A stretch of DNA of 64,000 bases from Tardibacter chloracetimidivorans (GCF_001890385.1 NZ_CP018221.1:310001-374000); one strand, 5' to 3'. Shown: positions 16,642 to 28,275, counted from the first letter of the stretch. The notes: generated from the sequence alone by a model not told the origin. Numbers and translations: made by a program.

Positions 16642-18074
16642 AACAGCGCCCTCGCCGCGTTGGCGGTCGCCGCCGACAGAAGCGGGATCGCCAGATAACC
16701 CAGCGGGGAGACGAACAGCCCAGTTGCCGCCACCATCGCCATGTTGATGCGGCTGTCTGCCGGTCCATAGGCTTCGGCGGGCTCGTCGAAGTACATCGTC
16801 TTCACCACCTTCAGATAATAGAAGGCGCCGATGACCGAGGCGGCGATGCCGATCACCGCCAGCGGCACAAGATCGGCCGCGACGGCTGCGTTGAAGACAA
16901 GGAACTTCGGCCAGAAGCCGAACAGCGGCGGGATACCGGCCAGCGAGAACATGAACACCGCCAGCGCCGCCGCCAGCCCCGGCCGCGTGCGCGACAGGCC
17001 GGAAAGCGAGGCGATCGTCTCCACCGGCCGACCGTCGAGATCACGCATCTGGAGCACGCAGATGAACGATCCCATCGTCATAGCGACATAGACCGTCATG
17101 TAGAACAGCACGGCGGCCACACCCTCGGGCGAGGCGGCGGCAAGGCCGATCAGCGCGAAACCGATGTTGTTGATCGACGAATAGGCGAGCAGCCGCTTGA
17201 TGCTGGACTGGCCGATCGCGCCCACCGCGCCAAGCACGATGGATGCAAGCGAGGAGAAGATCACGATCTGCCGCCAGTCGGCGACCGCACCGCCGAACGC
17301 CTCTACCGCGACGCGCACGAAAAGGCCCATCGCGGCCACCTTCGGCGCGGTGGCGAAGAAGGTCGCTACCGGGGTCGGCGCGCCCTCATAGACATCGGGC
17401 GTCCACATGTGGAACGGCACGGCCGAAATCTTGAACGCAAGACCCGCCAGCACAAAGGTGAGGCCGAACAGCACGCCCACCGAGCGTCCCTCGGCCGCGA
17501 CTGCGGATGCGATGCCCTGGAAGGACGTCGTGCCGGTAAACCCATAGACCAGCGACACGCCGTAAAGCAGCACGCCCGACGCAAGCGCGCCGAGGACGAA
17601 ATATTTGAGGCCCGCCTCGGACGAACGCACCTCGCCGCGATGGAAGGCGGCAAGCACATAGGCGGCAAGCGATTGCAGCTCCAGCCCGACATAGAGCGAC
17701 AGCATGTCGCTGGCCGACACCATCATGCCCATGCCGGTCGCACCAAGCAGCAGCAGCACCGGATATTCAAAGCGCGCGGAGTGGCTGCGCTTCATATAGG
17801 GCAGCGCCAATATGGTCGCGGCCGCTGCCGACAGGAAGATCAGCGCCTTCAGAAAGGTGGAAAAGCCGTCGGCCACATAAAGCCCGTCATAGCCCACGCC
17901 CTCAGGCCCCAGCAGCGCCAGCCCCGCCGCTGCATAAAGGCCGACGCACAGCCAGCTCAGCAGCCCCAGCGAACGGTCGCCACGAAACGCGCCGATCAGC
18001 AGCAGGACGAGCGCGCCCACCGCCAGAATGGCTTCGGGCAGCGAAAGCGCGAGGGATTGGGTGAACGATTGCAT
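16638..18074 (-). CDS. nuoN: NADH-quinone oxidoreductase subunit N
   Basis: Antiporter-like membrane subunit of complex I with 478 residues and about 14 transmembrane helices, including the conserved L-K-Y-F-V-L-G-A segment. It forms one of the proton channels of the membrane arm with NuoM and NuoL. Its ATG shares a base with the nuoM stop (TGATG), and its stop overlaps the start region of birA. Confidence 0.96.
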   Translation of the reverse strand: MQSFTQSLALSLPEAILAVGALVLLLIGAFRGDRSLGLLSWLCVGLYAAAGLALLGPEGVGYDGLYVADGFSTFLKALIFLSAAAATILALPYMKRSHSARFEYPVLLLLGATGMGMMVSASDMLSLYVGLELQSLAAYVLAAFHRGEVRSSEAGLKYFVLGALASGVLLYGVSLVYGFTGTTSFQGIASAVAAEGRSVGVLFGLTFVLAGLAFKISAVPFHMWTPDVYEGAPTPVATFFATAPKVAAMGLFVRVAVEAFGGAVADWRQIVIFSSLASIVLGAVGAIGQSSIKRLLAYSSINNIGFALIGLAAASPEGVAAVLFYMTVYVAMTMGSFICVLQMRDLDGRPVETIASLSGLSRTRPGLAAALAVFMFSLAGIPPLFGFWPKFLVFNAAVAADLVPLAVIGIAASVIGAFYYLKVVKTMYFDEPAEAYGPADSRINMAMVAATGLFVSPLGYLAIPLLSAATANAARALF

Positions 18075-19630
18075 CAGTGATGGGCCTCGGCTGATTGGGC
18101 GGCGGCAGGTGCGGGCTCACCGGCGGCGAGATGGGCGTCGCCCTCGGGCGCTGCGCCCTCGACACGTTCGACAAGGCTGGCGATCGACACCCGCATCGGC
18201 TTCAGGAAGCTTTCGGGGTAGACGCCCATCCACAGCACCACCGCCGCGATCGGCGCAAGCAGCCAGAGTTCGCGCGCCGACAGATCGGGCATCGCCGCGA
18301 CATCGGGCTTGTCGAGCTTGCCATAGGCGATGCGGCGATAGAGGTAGAGCATATAGGCCGCGCCAAGGATGATGCCGGTGGTGGCCACAAACGCCACCCA
18401 GCTATGCGCCTCATAAGCACCCAGCAGCACCAGGAACTCGCCGACGAAGCCGCTGGTCCCCGGCAGGCCGACGGAGGCCATGGTGAACAGCAGAAACAGC
18501 AGCGCATAGCGCGGCATATTGTCGGAAAGGCCGCCATAGCGGGCGATCTCTCGGGTGTGCAGCCGGTCGTAGATCACGCCCACGCAAAGGAACAGCGCGC
18601 CCGACACCAGCCCGTGGCTGAGCATCACGATCATCGCGCCTTCGATGCCCTGGGTGTTGAAGGCGAACAGGCCGATGGTGACGAACGCCATGTGCGCGAC
18701 GGACGAATAGGCAATCAGCTTCTTCATGTCGGTCTGCACGAGCGCGACGAGCGAGGTATAGACCACCGCGACCATCGACAGGCCATAGACCAGCCAGACG
18801 AGTTGCGCCGAGGCTTCCGGGAACATCGGCAGCGAAAAGCGGATGAAGCCATAGCCGCCCAGCTTCAGCAGCACGCCCGCCAGGATCACCGAGCCTGCGG
18901 TCGGCGCTTCGACATGCGCGTCGGGCAGCCAGGTATGGACCGGCCACATCGGCATCTTGACCGCGAACGATGCGAAGAACGCAAGCCACAGCCATGTCTG
19001 CGCGCCGACCGGGAAATCATGGCCCATCAGCGTCGGGATGTCGGTGGTGCCCGCCTGGTTCACCATCCACAGCATCGCGATCAGCATCAGCACCGAGCCG
19101 AGCAGCGTATAGAGGAAGAACTTGTAGCTGGCGTAGATGCGCCGCGCGCCGCCCCAGATGCCGATGATGAGATACATCGGGATGAGGCCGGCCTCGAAGA
19201 AGATGTAGAACAGGAAGAGATCCTGCGCCGCGAACACGCCCAGCATCAGCGTTTCCATCAGCAGGAAGGCGGCCATATATTCAGGCACGCGCCTCTCGAT
19301 GGAGCGCCACGAGGCGAGGATGCAGATCGGCATCAGAAAAACGCTGAGCTGGATCAGCATCAGCGCAATGCCGTCTATCCCGAGCTTCCACGAGAACCAG
19401 GGCGCGAACAGCGGCACGTCTTCCTGAAACTGGAAGGCGGCGGTGCTGCTGTCGAAGTTGAGCCACAGCAGAATGCCCAGCGCAAAGTCGATCAGCGTCG
19501 CGCCAAGCGCGATCACCCGCGCATTCTGTGCACGGCCTGCTTCGCTGCCGGGTGCGAACAATATCCACAGCGCTGCGGCCAGCGGCACCGCAAGCAGGAC
19601 GGAGAGGATCGGAAAGCCGAGCGCGTTCAT
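18074..19630 (-). CDS. nuoM: NADH-quinone oxidoreductase subunit M
   Basis: Antiporter-like proton-channel subunit of complex I, 518 residues. Conserved segments include F-Y-I-F-F-E-A-G-L-I-P-M (channel glutamate), V-K-M-P-M-W-P-V-H-T-W-L-P-D-A-H and Y-S-S-V-A-H-M. The ATG at 19630, four bases after the nuoL stop, gives the expected hydrophobic first helix. The C-terminal tail is an alanine- and histidine-rich extension ending E-A-H-H. Confidence 0.96.
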   Translation of the reverse strand: MNALGFPILSVLLAVPLAAALWILFAPGSEAGRAQNARVIALGATLIDFALGILLWLNFDSSTAAFQFQEDVPLFAPWFSWKLGIDGIALMLIQLSVFLMPICILASWRSIERRVPEYMAAFLLMETLMLGVFAAQDLFLFYIFFEAGLIPMYLIIGIWGGARRIYASYKFFLYTLLGSVLMLIAMLWMVNQAGTTDIPTLMGHDFPVGAQTWLWLAFFASFAVKMPMWPVHTWLPDAHVEAPTAGSVILAGVLLKLGGYGFIRFSLPMFPEASAQLVWLVYGLSMVAVVYTSLVALVQTDMKKLIAYSSVAHMAFVTIGLFAFNTQGIEGAMIVMLSHGLVSGALFLCVGVIYDRLHTREIARYGGLSDNMPRYALLFLLFTMASVGLPGTSGFVGEFLVLLGAYEAHSWVAFVATTGIILGAAYMLYLYRRIAYGKLDKPDVAAMPDLSARELWLLAPIAAVVLWMGVYPESFLKPMRVSIASLVERVEGAAPEGDAHLAAGEPAPAAAQSAEAHH

Positions 19631-19634
19631 ATCT

Positions 19635-21683
19635 TTATCGTACCATCGCCCAGGTTGCGGCAGCGGCAATGCCAAGCAGCATCACCAGCGCATAGGTATA
19701 GACATAGCCGGTCTGGAGCCGCCGGGCCGCGACGCTGCCGCCCGCCACCACGGCGGCCATGCCGTCGGGGCCGAAGCGGTCGATCGTGCCGACGTCGCCC
19801 TTCTTCCAGAAGAACCGGCCGATGGCGAGCGCCGGCCGCACGAACAGCACGTTGTACAGCTCGTCGAAATACCATTTGTTCAGCAGGAAGGCGTAAAGCC
19901 CCCGGAACTGCGCGACGAACGCGCCCGGCAGCGCCGGATTGCGGATATAGCTGTTCCAGGCCAGGAACAGGCCCAGCAGCATCACGGCAGCGGGCGAAAG
20001 CTTCACCCACAAGGGCACCTCGTGCATCGCGTGCATCAGATGCGCGTCGAATGCGATCGAGCCGTTCCAGAAGTTCCCCTCCACGTCAATGAAGCCGTGG
20101 TGGAAGATGAAGCCGGCAAACACCGCGCCAAGCGCCAGCACGCCCAGCGGAACGAGCATCGTCCACGGGCTTTCGTGCGGATGATAGCCCGCCGTTCCCT
20201 TGGCTGGATGGACATGATGGCCGTGGCTGTGCGCTTCCGTCTCCTGGCCCGCGTCCTCGGCGTCGGGGTGATCGTGATGATCGCCATGGACCGCGTGCTG
20301 GATATGCTCCGACGCCGCCCAGCGCGGCTGGCCGAAGAAGGTCAGGAACACCAGTCGCCATGAGTAGAAGCTGGTAAGGAGCGCCGCGAACACACCAACC
20401 GCAAAGGCGGCATATCCCGCCTGCCCGCCCGCCGCGAAGGCCGCCTCGATGATCGCGTCCTTCGAATAGAAGCCGGCAAAGCCGAACACGCCAATGACGC
20501 CGACGCCGGTGATGGCGAGCGTGCCCGCCGTCATCGCCCAGAAGGTGAGCGGAATGTGCCTGCGAAGCCCGCCGTAAAAGCGCATGTCCTGCTCGTGATG
20601 CATCGCGTGGATGACCGAGCCTGCGCCCAGGAACAGCAGCGCCTTGAAGAAGGCGTGGGTGAACAGGTGGAACATCGCTGCGCTATATGCGCCGACGCCC
20701 GCCGCGAAGAACATGTAGCCAAGCTGCGAGCAGGTGGAATAGGCGATCACGCGCTTGATGTCGTTCTGCACCGTGCCCACCGTCGCGGCGAACAGAGCGG
20801 TCGCCGCCCCGACATAGATGACGACGTTGGTCGCGGTCACGCTCGTCTCGAACATCGGCGACAGGCGGCAGACCATGAACACGCCTGCCGTCACCATCGT
20901 CGCCGCATGGATCAGCGCCGACACTGGTGTGGGGCCTTCCATCGCGTCCGGCAGCCAGGTGTGGAGCCCAAGCTGCGCCGATTTGCCCATCGCGCCGATG
21001 AACAGCAGCAGGCAGAGCAGCGTCATCGTGTCCATCCGCATGCCCAGAAAGCCGATGGTCGAGCCCGCCATGTCCGGCGCGGCTGCGAGAATGGCCGGGA
21101 TCGATACGGTGCCGAACACCAGGAAGGTGCCGAAGATGCCCAGCGAAAAGCCGAAATCGCCGACGCGGTTGACGACGAACGCCTTGATCGCCGCCGCATT
21201 GGCGCTGGGCTTGTGATACCAGAAGCCGATCAGCAGATAGGAGGCGAGCCCCACGCCTTCCCAGCCGAAGAACATCTGGACGAGATTGTCCGCCGTCACC
21301 AGCATCAGCATCGCGAAGGTGAACAGCGAGAGATAGGCGAAGAAGCGGGGCTGGTCCGGATCTTCGGCCATATAGCCCCAGCTATAGAGATGGACGAGCG
21401 CGGACACGGTGGTGACCACCACCAGCATCACCGCCGTAAGCATGTCCACGCGCAGCGACCAGGCGACATTAAGGTCGCCCGAATGAATGAAGTCCAGCAC
21501 ATGCGCGACATAGGGCTGCGTCTGCCCCCCCATCATCGGCAGGAAGATGCCCCAGGCCAGCGCGCAGGAGATGAACAGCGCGCCGGTGGTCAGCAGCTTG
21601 GCGGGAACATTGCCGATCGCGCGATTGCCCAGCCCGGCGATAAGCGCCGCGACAAGCGGCAGGAAGACGAGTGCCTGGATCAT
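19635..21683 (-). CDS. nuoL: NADH-quinone oxidoreductase subunit L
   Basis: Distal antiporter-like subunit of complex I, 682 residues, with about 16 transmembrane helices and the long C-terminal lateral helix. Landmarks are [28 protein letters not shown] and [10 protein letters not shown] histidine-rich loop (H-G-D-H-H-D-H-P and H-S-H-G-H-H-V-H, around residues 470-495) interrupts the C-terminal part; its role is unknown. It starts 7 bases after nuoK. Confidence 0.96.
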   Translation of the reverse strand: MIQALVFLPLVAALIAGLGNRAIGNVPAKLLTTGALFISCALAWGIFLPMMGGQTQPYVAHVLDFIHSGDLNVAWSLRVDMLTAVMLVVVTTVSALVHLYSWGYMAEDPDQPRFFAYLSLFTFAMLMLVTADNLVQMFFGWEGVGLASYLLIGFWYHKPSANAAAIKAFVVNRVGDFGFSLGIFGTFLVFGTVSIPAILAAAPDMAGSTIGFLGMRMDTMTLLCLLLFIGAMGKSAQLGLHTWLPDAMEGPTPVSALIHAATMVTAGVFMVCRLSPMFETSVTATNVVIYVGAATALFAATVGTVQNDIKRVIAYSTCSQLGYMFFAAGVGAYSAAMFHLFTHAFFKALLFLGAGSVIHAMHHEQDMRFYGGLRRHIPLTFWAMTAGTLAITGVGVIGVFGFAGFYSKDAIIEAAFAAGGQAGYAAFAVGVFAALLTSFYSWRLVFLTFFGQPRWAASEHIQHAVHGDHHDHPDAEDAGQETEAHSHGHHVHPAKGTAGYHPHESPWTMLVPLGVLALGAVFAGFIFHHGFIDVEGNFWNGSIAFDAHLMHAMHEVPLWVKLSPAAVMLLGLFLAWNSYIRNPALPGAFVAQFRGLYAFLLNKWYFDELYNVLFVRPALAIGRFFWKKGDVGTIDRFGPDGMAAVVAGGSVAARRLQTGYVYTYALVMLLGIAAAATWAMVR

Positions 21684-21690
21684 TGGGCGG

Positions 21691-21999
21691 TCAGCCCTTC
21701 ATCATGTTGATATCTTCAACCGCGATGGTCCCACGGTTGCGGAAATAGGCGACAAGGATTGCAAGGCCGATGGCGGCCTCGCCCGCCGCCACCGTCAGCA
21801 CGAACATCGCGAACACCTGGCCCACGAGATCGCCCAGATAGCTGGAAAAGGCGACGAGGTTGATGTTCACCGACAGCAGGATCAGCTCGATCGACATCAG
21901 GATGATGATGACGTTCTTGCGGTTGATGAAGATGCCCAGCACGCCAAGCACGAACAGGATCGCGCCGACGGCCAGATAATGGCCCAGTCCGATCGTCAC
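21691..21999 (-). CDS. nuoK: NADH-quinone oxidoreductase subunit K
   Basis: Small three-helix membrane subunit of complex I, 102 residues. The conserved membrane glutamates lie in M-S-I-E-L-I-L-L and G-E-A-A-I-G-L-A. It starts with GTG and overlaps the nuoJ stop as GTGA, so translation is coupled. Confidence 0.96.
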   Translation of the reverse strand: MTIGLGHYLAVGAILFVLGVLGIFINRKNVIIILMSIELILLSVNINLVAFSSYLGDLVGQVFAMFVLTVAAGEAAIGLAILVAYFRNRGTIAVEDINMMKG

Positions 22000-22607
22000 A
22001 GCGTAACCCCCTGCCCCGTTTCCGGCTTTTCAAGCCGCACCGCGTCTTCCGGACGGCGCGCGACCTGCTTGCCGATGTTCTGCCGCCGCACGCCGCCCCG
22101 TTGGCGGTGCGTCAGCACGATCGCGCCGATCATCGCGACGAGCAGCACCAGGCCGGCTGCCTCGAACACATAGGCGTAGCGGGTGTAGATCACCGAACCC
22201 AGCGCCTCGGTATTGCTCATATGCGGGCTGGGCACGGCGGCGCGCGCGGCCGGTTCTATCAGCCCGGCGTTCCATGCGCCGACAGCGAAGATCAGCTCGG
22301 CGCCCAGCACGGCGGCCAGCAGCAGGCTGAACGGCAGATAGCGCGCGAAACCGGCGCGCAGCTCGCTGAAATCGATATCCAGCATCATCACGACGAAGAG
22401 GAAAAGCACCGCGACCGCGCCGACATAGACGATCACCAGCAGCGCCGCCAGAAACTCCGCCCCCAGCAGCAGGAACAACCCGGCGGCGTTGAAGAAGGCG
22501 AGAATCAACCACAGCACCGAATGCACCGGATTGCGGGCGAGGATGGTCAGCGCGCCCGATGCGATGACAATGCCCGCGAACAGATAAAAGGCTATGGCCT
22601 GGATCAC
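21996..22607 (-). CDS. nuoJ: NADH-quinone oxidoreductase subunit J
   Basis: Five-helix membrane subunit of complex I, 203 residues, with the conserved [16 protein letters not shown] helix near the quinone/proton interface. It begins with GTG at 22607 (V-I-Q-A-I), preceded by GGGAA. The C-terminus is basic and cytoplasmic. It lies 33 bases after nuoI, the only sizeable gap in the I-to-N run. Confidence 0.96.
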   Translation of the reverse strand: MIQAIAFYLFAGIVIASGALTILARNPVHSVLWLILAFFNAAGLFLLLGAEFLAALLVIVYVGAVAVLFLFVVMMLDIDFSELRAGFARYLPFSLLLAAVLGAELIFAVGAWNAGLIEPAARAAVPSPHMSNTEALGSVIYTRYAYVFEAAGLVLLVAMIGAIVLTHRQRGGVRRQNIGKQVARRPEDAVRLEKPETGQGVTL

Positions 22608-22640
22608 TTGCGACGTTCCCCGCTCACTCGGCTGTGGCGC

Positions 22641-23126
22641 TTAACGATAGGGGGCGTCGGCGGCAAGGTTCTGCGCAATCGCCCGCTCCCATCGATCGCC
22701 GTTCGCCAGCAGCTTGTCCTTGTCGTAGATCAGTTCCTCGCGGGTCTCGGTGGCAAATTCGAAGTTTGGCCCCTCGACGATCGCATCCACCGGGCAGGCT
22801 TCCTGGCAGAAGCCGCAGTAGATGCACTTGGTCATGTCGATGTCGTAGCGCGTGGTGCGGCGGCTGCCGTCCTCGCGCGGTTCGGCTTCGATCGTTATCG
22901 CCAGCGCGGGGCACACGGCTTCGCACAGCTTGCACGCGATGCAGCGCTCCTCCCCGTTGGGATAGCGGCGCAGCGCATGCTCGCCCCGGAAACGGGGGGA
23001 CACCGGGTTCTTCTCATAGGGGTAGTTGATCGTCGCCTTGGGCTTGAAGAAATACTTCAAGGTCAGCCAGTGCGCCTTCACAAACTCTATGAGAAAGAAG
23101 GATTTGACGACAGACGCGACACTCAT
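22641..23126 (-). CDS. nuoI: NADH-quinone oxidoreductase subunit I
   Basis: Peripheral-arm iron-sulfur subunit of complex I, 161 residues. Two 4Fe-4S ferredoxin motifs are intact: [12 protein letters not shown] and [12 protein letters not shown]. They pass electrons to cluster N2 in NuoB. ATG overlaps the nuoH stop as ATGA. Confidence 0.97.
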   Translation of the reverse strand: MSVASVVKSFFLIEFVKAHWLTLKYFFKPKATINYPYEKNPVSPRFRGEHALRRYPNGEERCIACKLCEAVCPALAITIEAEPREDGSRRTTRYDIDMTKCIYCGFCQEACPVDAIVEGPNFEFATETREELIYDKDKLLANGDRWERAIAQNLAADAPYR

Positions 23127-24175
23127 GATCCGAGCACCTTATAGCGGGTCAGCATCAGCCACCCGGAGACAAGGACAACCCACGCAAGCGACAGCGGCAG
23201 GAACACCTTCCAGCCCAGACGCATGAGCTGGTCATAGCGATACCTCGGCACCGTCGCCTTCACCCAGGCGAAGACGAAGAAGAAGAACGCGATCTTGAGG
23301 AGCAGCCAGATGAAGCCCGGCACTGCATAGAGCGGTTCCCAGTTCACCGGGGGCAGCCAGCCGCCGAAGAACAGTATCGCAGTCATCGCGCACATCAGCA
23401 GGATGTTGGCGTATTCGCCGAGGAAGAACAGCGCGAACGCCATGGATGAATATTCGGTCTGGTAGCCGGCGACCAGCTCCGACTCCGCCTCGGCAAGGTC
23501 GAACGGCGGGCGGTTCGTCTCGGCAAGGGCCGAGATGAAGAACACCACCGCCATCGGAAACAGCAGCGGATTGAAGACATTGCCGTTCAGCAGGCCAAAG
23601 GCGTAGCCGACCTGGCTTGTCACGATCTCCGACAGGTTGAAGCTCGACGCCCACATCACCACGCATACGATGACGAAGCCGATCGACACCTCATAGCTCA
23701 CCATCTGCGCGGCGGAGCGCAGGGCGGCCAGAAACGGATATTTCGAGTTGGACGCCCAGCCCGACATGATGATGCCGTAAACGCCAAGCGAGGAGATGGC
23801 GAACAGATAGAGCACGCCGATATTGATGTCGGCCAGCACCACGCCCGCATCGAACGGGATGACCGCCCAGCCCACCAGGGCAAGGCTGAAGGTGATCATC
23901 GGCGCAATGAGGAAGATGACGCGGTTCGCGCCCGACGGGATGATCGTTTCCTTGAGGAACAGCTTTGCGCCGTCGGCGAAGCTCTGGAGCAGGCCCCAGG
24001 GTCCGACGACGTTTGGCCCGCGCCGCATCTGCATCGCGGCCCAGATCTTGCGGTCGGCATAGACCGAAAAGGCAACGGCCAACAGCAGCGGCAGGACGAT
24101 CAGCAGGATCAGGATCGTCGTCGCGACGAACCAGCCAAACCCCTCGCCCAGCAGATTCTGGAACCACGGCGTCAT
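23123..24175 (-). CDS. nuoH: NADH-quinone oxidoreductase subunit H
   Basis: Membrane subunit that forms the quinone-binding chamber with NuoB and NuoD, 350 residues and about eight transmembrane helices. Conserved loops include [30 protein letters not shown] and [13 protein letters not shown]. The ATG at 24175 overlaps the nuoG stop by four bases. Confidence 0.97.
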   Translation of the reverse strand: MTPWFQNLLGEGFGWFVATTILILLIVLPLLLAVAFSVYADRKIWAAMQMRRGPNVVGPWGLLQSFADGAKLFLKETIIPSGANRVIFLIAPMITFSLALVGWAVIPFDAGVVLADINIGVLYLFAISSLGVYGIIMSGWASNSKYPFLAALRSAAQMVSYEVSIGFVIVCVVMWASSFNLSEIVTSQVGYAFGLLNGNVFNPLLFPMAVVFFISALAETNRPPFDLAEAESELVAGYQTEYSSMAFALFFLGEYANILLMCAMTAILFFGGWLPPVNWEPLYAVPGFIWLLLKIAFFFFVFAWVKATVPRYRYDQLMRLGWKVFLPLSLAWVVLVSGWLMLTRYKVLGS

Positions 24176-26199
24176 TCGGCGGCCTCCAGCATCGGCTGCT
24201 TGTGGATGATCTCGGCCGAGCAGCGCTCCATGGTGTAGCTTGCCCTGCAAACGGCGTTGGTGAGGTAGAAATCCTCGATCGGATAGCGGATTTCGCCCTT
24301 TGGCGCGGCGCCATCGAGCTTGGGCGGCGACCAGTCGAGCGGCTGCACCCCTTCTTCGGCAAGCGCCGGATGATCGGCAGCGATTGCAGCGCGAAGCTGG
24401 CCGGGGCTGTCGAACGGCAGCTTTGCGCCAAGCACTTCGGACAGCGCGCGGAAGATCGTCCAGTCTTCCCGCGCGTCTCCGGGCGGGAAGACGGCGCGCT
24501 CGCTGAACTGGACACGGCCTTCAAGGTTCACCCAGGTTCCGGGCTTTTCGGTATAGGCCGCCCCCGGCAGAATCACATCGGCGCTGTGCGCTGCGCGATC
24601 CCCATGATGGCCGACATAGATCTTGAACGTGCCCTCGAATGCCGAAAGATCGGCCTCGTCCGCGCCAAGCACGAACAGCGCCTTAAGGCTTTCCGCCTTG
24701 GCGGCAATTGCGGGCAGGCCGCCCGGCGTTGCAAAGCCAAGCATCAGCGCGCCCATGCGGCTTGCGGCGGTGTGGACGATGTTGAAGCCGTTCCAGTCGT
24801 CTCGCACGAGTTTGAGATCGGCCGCCAGCTTCAGCGCGGCGGCGAACCCGCCCTCTGCGCCAAGTACCGTCTCGCCAACCAGCAGCACAGGCTGTTCGGC
24901 ATTTTTCAGCGCATCGGCGGCTTCGGCGGGGAGGCTGGCGAGAAGGCCCAGGTCGTTGCCGAGCCATGTCGCCTTGTAGGTCAGGTCCACTTCCCGCCCG
25001 ATCGCGAAGACCTTCGCCTTGCCGCGCCGGATCGCTTTGCGCACGCGCGTGTTCAGCAGCGACGCTTCCCAGCGAAGATTCGTGCCTGCAAGCAGGATCA
25101 CGTCCGCCCGCTCCAGCCCCGCGATACCGGTGTTGGAGCGAAGCGCCGACAGGCTGGACGTGTCATAGCCAAGCCCGTTCTGGCGGCCTTCCACCAGTGA
25201 CGAGCCAAGCGCTGCAATCAGTTTCTTCGCGGCATAGAGGCTTTCCACCTCCACCAGGTCGCCCGCCACTGCAGCAACCTCGTCCTTGCCGACGCCCTTC
25301 AGCTTTTTTGCGATGGCGGCGAATGCATCGGCCCAGCTTGCGGGCTGGAGCCTGCCCTTCACCCGCACATAGGGCTGGTCGAGCCGCGACCGGACGAGGC
25401 CGTCGACGGCGTGGCGCGTCTTGTCGTGCGCCCATTCCTCGTTCACGTCCTCGTTGATGCGCGGCAGCACACGCAGCACCTGACGGCCGCGCGCATCGAA
25501 GCGCACATTGGTCCCGACCGCGTCCATCACGTCGATGCCCGGCGTCTTGGTCAGCTCCCACGGCCGCGCCTCGAACGCATAGGGTTTGGACGTGAGCGCA
25601 CCCACCGGGCACAGGTCCACCACATTGCCGGAAAGCTCCGACTGGATGGCATGTTCCAGATAGGTGGTGATCTGCATGTTCTCGCCGCGATAGATCGCGC
25701 CGATGTCCTCCACGCCGCCGACTTCCTCGGCAAAGCGAACGCAGCGGGTGCACTGGATGCAGCGGGTCATCGCCGTCTTGACGATGGGGCCCATGTATTT
25801 CTCGGTCACGGCCCGCTTGTTCTCGTGAAAGCGGGTGTGGCCGCGTCCATAGGCAAGCGACTGGTCCTGAAGGTCGCATTCGCCGCCCTGATCGCAGATC
25901 GGGCAATCGAGCGGGTGGTTGATGAGGAGGAACTCCATCACCCCTTCCCGCGCCTTCTTCACCTTTTCCGATGTGGTGGTGATGGTCTGGCCGTCGGCTG
26001 CAGGAAGCGCGCAACTCGCCTGCGGCTTGGGCGGCCCGGGAGCGACTTCGACCAGGCACATGCGGCAGTTGCCGGCGATCGACAGCCGCTCATGATAGCA
26101 AAAACGCGGGATTTCCTTGCCCGCCGCCTCGCACGCCTGCAGCACCGTCGCGCCGGCGGGGACTTCGACCTCTATCCCGTCTACGGTCAGCTTAGGCAT
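24172..26199 (-). CDS. nuoG: NADH-quinone oxidoreductase subunit G
   Basis: Large iron-sulfur subunit of complex I, 675 residues. The N-terminal 2Fe-2S domain has C-Y-H-E-R-L and C-R-M-C. An H-x3-C-x2-C cluster follows (H-P-L-D-C-P-I-C), then the C-I-Q-C-T-R-C 4Fe-4S motif and a molybdopterin-oxidoreductase-like domain without cofactor. ATG at 26199 gives M-P-K-L-T-V-D-G; a TTG two codons upstream is less likely. A 72-base gap with a dispersed repeat separates it from nuoF. Confidence 0.96.
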   Translation of the reverse strand: MPKLTVDGIEVEVPAGATVLQACEAAGKEIPRFCYHERLSIAGNCRMCLVEVAPGPPKPQASCALPAADGQTITTTSEKVKKAREGVMEFLLINHPLDCPICDQGGECDLQDQSLAYGRGHTRFHENKRAVTEKYMGPIVKTAMTRCIQCTRCVRFAEEVGGVEDIGAIYRGENMQITTYLEHAIQSELSGNVVDLCPVGALTSKPYAFEARPWELTKTPGIDVMDAVGTNVRFDARGRQVLRVLPRINEDVNEEWAHDKTRHAVDGLVRSRLDQPYVRVKGRLQPASWADAFAAIAKKLKGVGKDEVAAVAGDLVEVESLYAAKKLIAALGSSLVEGRQNGLGYDTSSLSALRSNTGIAGLERADVILLAGTNLRWEASLLNTRVRKAIRRGKAKVFAIGREVDLTYKATWLGNDLGLLASLPAEAADALKNAEQPVLLVGETVLGAEGGFAAALKLAADLKLVRDDWNGFNIVHTAASRMGALMLGFATPGGLPAIAAKAESLKALFVLGADEADLSAFEGTFKIYVGHHGDRAAHSADVILPGAAYTEKPGTWVNLEGRVQFSERAVFPPGDAREDWTIFRALSEVLGAKLPFDSPGQLRAAIAADHPALAEEGVQPLDWSPPKLDGAAPKGEIRYPIEDFYLTNAVCRASYTMERCSAEIIHKQPMLEAAE

Positions 26200-26212
26200 C
26201 GTCAATCACCAC

Positions 26213-26246
26213 GTCATTCCTGCCTAGGCGGGAACCCATGAACACT
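26213..26246. repeat. Dispersed palindromic repeat, GTCATTCC type
   Basis: The unit begins GTCATTCCTGCC, has the complementary arm GGCGGGAA and ends CCATGAACAC. The same core occurs at 36086 (GTCATTCCCGCC...GGGAATCC) and, more diverged, at 59989. It is REP-like and sits between nuoG and nuoF. Confidence 0.6.
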
Positions 26247-26271
26247 GCATCAAATGGCTTGCCCAGGAACG

Positions 26272-27570
26272 TCACTCCGCCGCCTCCATCATAGGGGCAG
26301 CGCCGCTGCGCTCGTTGATGCGCCGCTCGATTTCCGGGCGGAAGTGGCGGATGAGGCCCTGGATCGGCCAGGCCGCCGCGTCGCCAAGCGCGCAGATGGT
26401 GTGGCCTTCCACCTGCCGGGTCACTTCCTCAAGCAGGTCGATCTCGTGAAGCTGGGCGTCGCCGGTGCGAAGCCGCTCCATCACCCGCCACATCCAGCCC
26501 GTGCCCTCGCGGCAGGGCGTGCACTGGCCGCAGCTTTCATGCTTGTAGAAATAGCTGATCCGGCTGATCGCGCGGACGATGTCGGTGGACTTGTCCATGA
26601 CGATGACGGCGGCGGTGCCAAGGCCGCTGCCAAGCGTCTTCAGCCCGTCGAAATCCATCGGCGCGTCCATGATCTCGGCGGCGGGCACCAGCGGCACCGA
26701 CGATCCGCCGGGGATGACCGCAAGCAGATTGTCCCAGCCGCCGCGAATGCCGCCCGCATGCTTGTCGATCAGCTCGCGGAACGGAATGCCCATCGCCTCT
26801 TCCACCACGCAGGGCGCGTTCACATGACCTGAAATCTGGAAGAGCTTGGTGCCCTTGTTGTTCTCCCGCCCGATGGAGGAGAACCACGCCGCCCCGCGCC
26901 TCAGGATGGTGGGAGCGACCGCGATCGATTCGACATTGTTGACCGTGGTCGGGCAACCGTAAAGGCCGACTCCTGCCGGGAACGGCGGCTTCAGGCGAGG
27001 CTGGCCCTTCTTGCCCTCCAGGCTTTCGATCTGGGCGGTCTCCTCGCCGCAGATATAGGCGCCCGCGCCGCGATGGACGAAGACGTCGAAATCATAGCCC
27101 GAGCCGCAGGCGTTCTTGCCGATGAAGCCCTTTTCATAGGCCTGGGCGACGGCGGCGAAGAGCGTCTCCGCCTCGCGGATGAACTCGCCGCGAATGTAGA
27201 TATAGGCGGCCCGCGCGCGCATGGCGAAACCGGCGACCAGCGCGCCCTCGATCAGCTTGTGCGGATCGTGGCGAATGATCTCGCGGTCCTTGCACGACCC
27301 CGGCTCCGACTCGTCGGCGTTGATGACGAGAAAGCTCGGGCGGCCCGGCTGCGGCTCCTTGGGCATGAAGCTCCATTTGAGGCCGGTCGGGAACCCAGCG
27401 CCGCCGCGCCCGCGCAGGCCGGATGCCTTGATCCGCTCGATGATTTCATCCTGGCCGAAGTCGAGCAGCGCCTTGGTGTTGTCCCAGTCGCCGCGCTTCA
27501 TCGCGCCTTCGATGCCCCAATCCTGATAGCCGTACAGGTTGGTGAAGATGCGGTCCTTGTCCTCAAGCAT
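26272..27570 (-). CDS. nuoF: NADH-quinone oxidoreductase subunit F
   Basis: NADH-oxidising flavoprotein of complex I, 432 residues. The NADH/FMN loop [10 protein letters not shown] lies near residue 55. The FMN site N-A-D-E-S-E-P-G and the 4Fe-4S motif [12 protein letters not shown] are also present. It is the only nuo gene with gaps of more than 60 bases on both sides, each holding a different dispersed repeat. Those gaps could affect message stability around nuoF. Confidence 0.97.
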   Translation of the reverse strand: MLEDKDRIFTNLYGYQDWGIEGAMKRGDWDNTKALLDFGQDEIIERIKASGLRGRGGAGFPTGLKWSFMPKEPQPGRPSFLVINADESEPGSCKDREIIRHDPHKLIEGALVAGFAMRARAAYIYIRGEFIREAETLFAAVAQAYEKGFIGKNACGSGYDFDVFVHRGAGAYICGEETAQIESLEGKKGQPRLKPPFPAGVGLYGCPTTVNNVESIAVAPTILRRGAAWFSSIGRENNKGTKLFQISGHVNAPCVVEEAMGIPFRELIDKHAGGIRGGWDNLLAVIPGGSSVPLVPAAEIMDAPMDFDGLKTLGSGLGTAAVIVMDKSTDIVRAISRISYFYKHESCGQCTPCREGTGWMWRVMERLRTGDAQLHEIDLLEEVTRQVEGHTICALGDAAAWPIQGLIRHFRPEIERRINERSGAAPMMEAAE

Positions 27571-27590
27571 CGGCGTTCACCACAACAAGA

Positions 27591-27621
27591 CCGTTCGTAT
27601 CGACTTCGCTCGGGACGAACG
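27591..27621. repeat. Dispersed palindromic repeat, CGTTCGT/ACGAACG type
   Basis: CCGTTCGT and GGACGAACG arms around a short TCGACTTCGCTC core, in the nuoE-nuoF gap. The same arms occur at 32017-32086, so this is a second repeat family. Confidence 0.55.
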
Positions 27622-27636
27622 TGAATGGAGAGTTCG

Positions 27637-28275
27637 TCACGCCATGAACTCCTTCAACGTGGTCGGGCCGCCGACCGGAGCCGAGAACTGACGGTCGATC
27701 TGCGGGCCGGGCTTCGGCCGTTCGCCCCTTGCAAGCGCTTCAAGGATCGTGGTCGTCGTCTCGTAGCTCAGGTCTTCGAAATTGTCGTCGTTGACCTGGA
27801 TCATCGGTGCATTGGCGCAATTGCCCATGCATTCGACCTCGGTCAGCGTGAACAGGCCGTCCGCCGTCGTCGCGCCCTTCCTCAGCCCCTTGTCGGAGCA
27901 GGCGCGGAACACATCGTCGGAGCCGCGCAGCATGCAGGGCGTCGTCCCGCAAACCTGCACATGATAGCGGCCGACGGGCGCCAGATTGTACATGGTGTAG
28001 AAGGTCGCGACCTCGAACGCGCGGATATAAGGCATGCCGAGCTGCTCTGCGATGAACTCGATCACCGGCACCGGCAGCCAGCCCTGCGTGTTCGTCTCTA
28101 CCCCCACCTGCCGCTGCGCCAGGTCCAGCAACGGCATCACGGCCGATTGCTGCCGCCCCGCCGGATAGCGGGCGATGATGGCCTTCACCTTGTCGGCGTT
28201 TTCCGGAGTCCAGCGGAAATCGCCCCAGCGTGCGCGGACTTCCGCCTCATCGGGAATATGGGCAGCCTCGCTCAC
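27637..28275 (-). CDS. nuoE: NADH-quinone oxidoreductase subunit E
   Basis: Thioredoxin-like 2Fe-2S subunit (cluster N1a) of complex I, 212 residues. The four cluster cysteines are in C-G-T-T-P-C and C-M-G-N-C. The start is GTG at 28275, overlapping the nuoD stop as GTGA and giving V-S-E-A-A-H-I-P; the frame stays open upstream inside nuoD but is not coding there. The proline-rich C-terminus (G-P-Q-I-D-R onward) is longer than in E. coli, as is usual in Alphaproteobacteria. Confidence 0.95.
   Translation of the reverse strand: MSEAAHIPDEAEVRARWGDFRWTPENADKVKAIIARYPAGRQQSAVMPLLDLAQRQVGVETNTQGWLPVPVIEFIAEQLGMPYIRAFEVATFYTMYNLAPVGRYHVQVCGTTPCMLRGSDDVFRACSDKGLRKGATTADGLFTLTEVECMGNCANAPMIQVNDDNFEDLSYETTTTILEALARGERPKPGPQIDRQFSAPVGGPTTLKEFMA

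Noticed and set aside
16010-16768. Long open frames antisense or out of frame to real genes, such as those over birA, nuoN, uvrB and pepA.
   Set aside because: High G+C leaves non-coding frames open. Their translations are arginine-, proline- and histidine-rich with no domain, and they lie over well-identified genes.
19635-21683. NuoL/NuoM/NuoN as subunits of an Mrp antiporter or a hydrogenase.
   Set aside because: All 14 complex I genes, including the NADH-oxidising nuoE, nuoF and nuoG, are contiguous, so these are ordinary complex I subunits.
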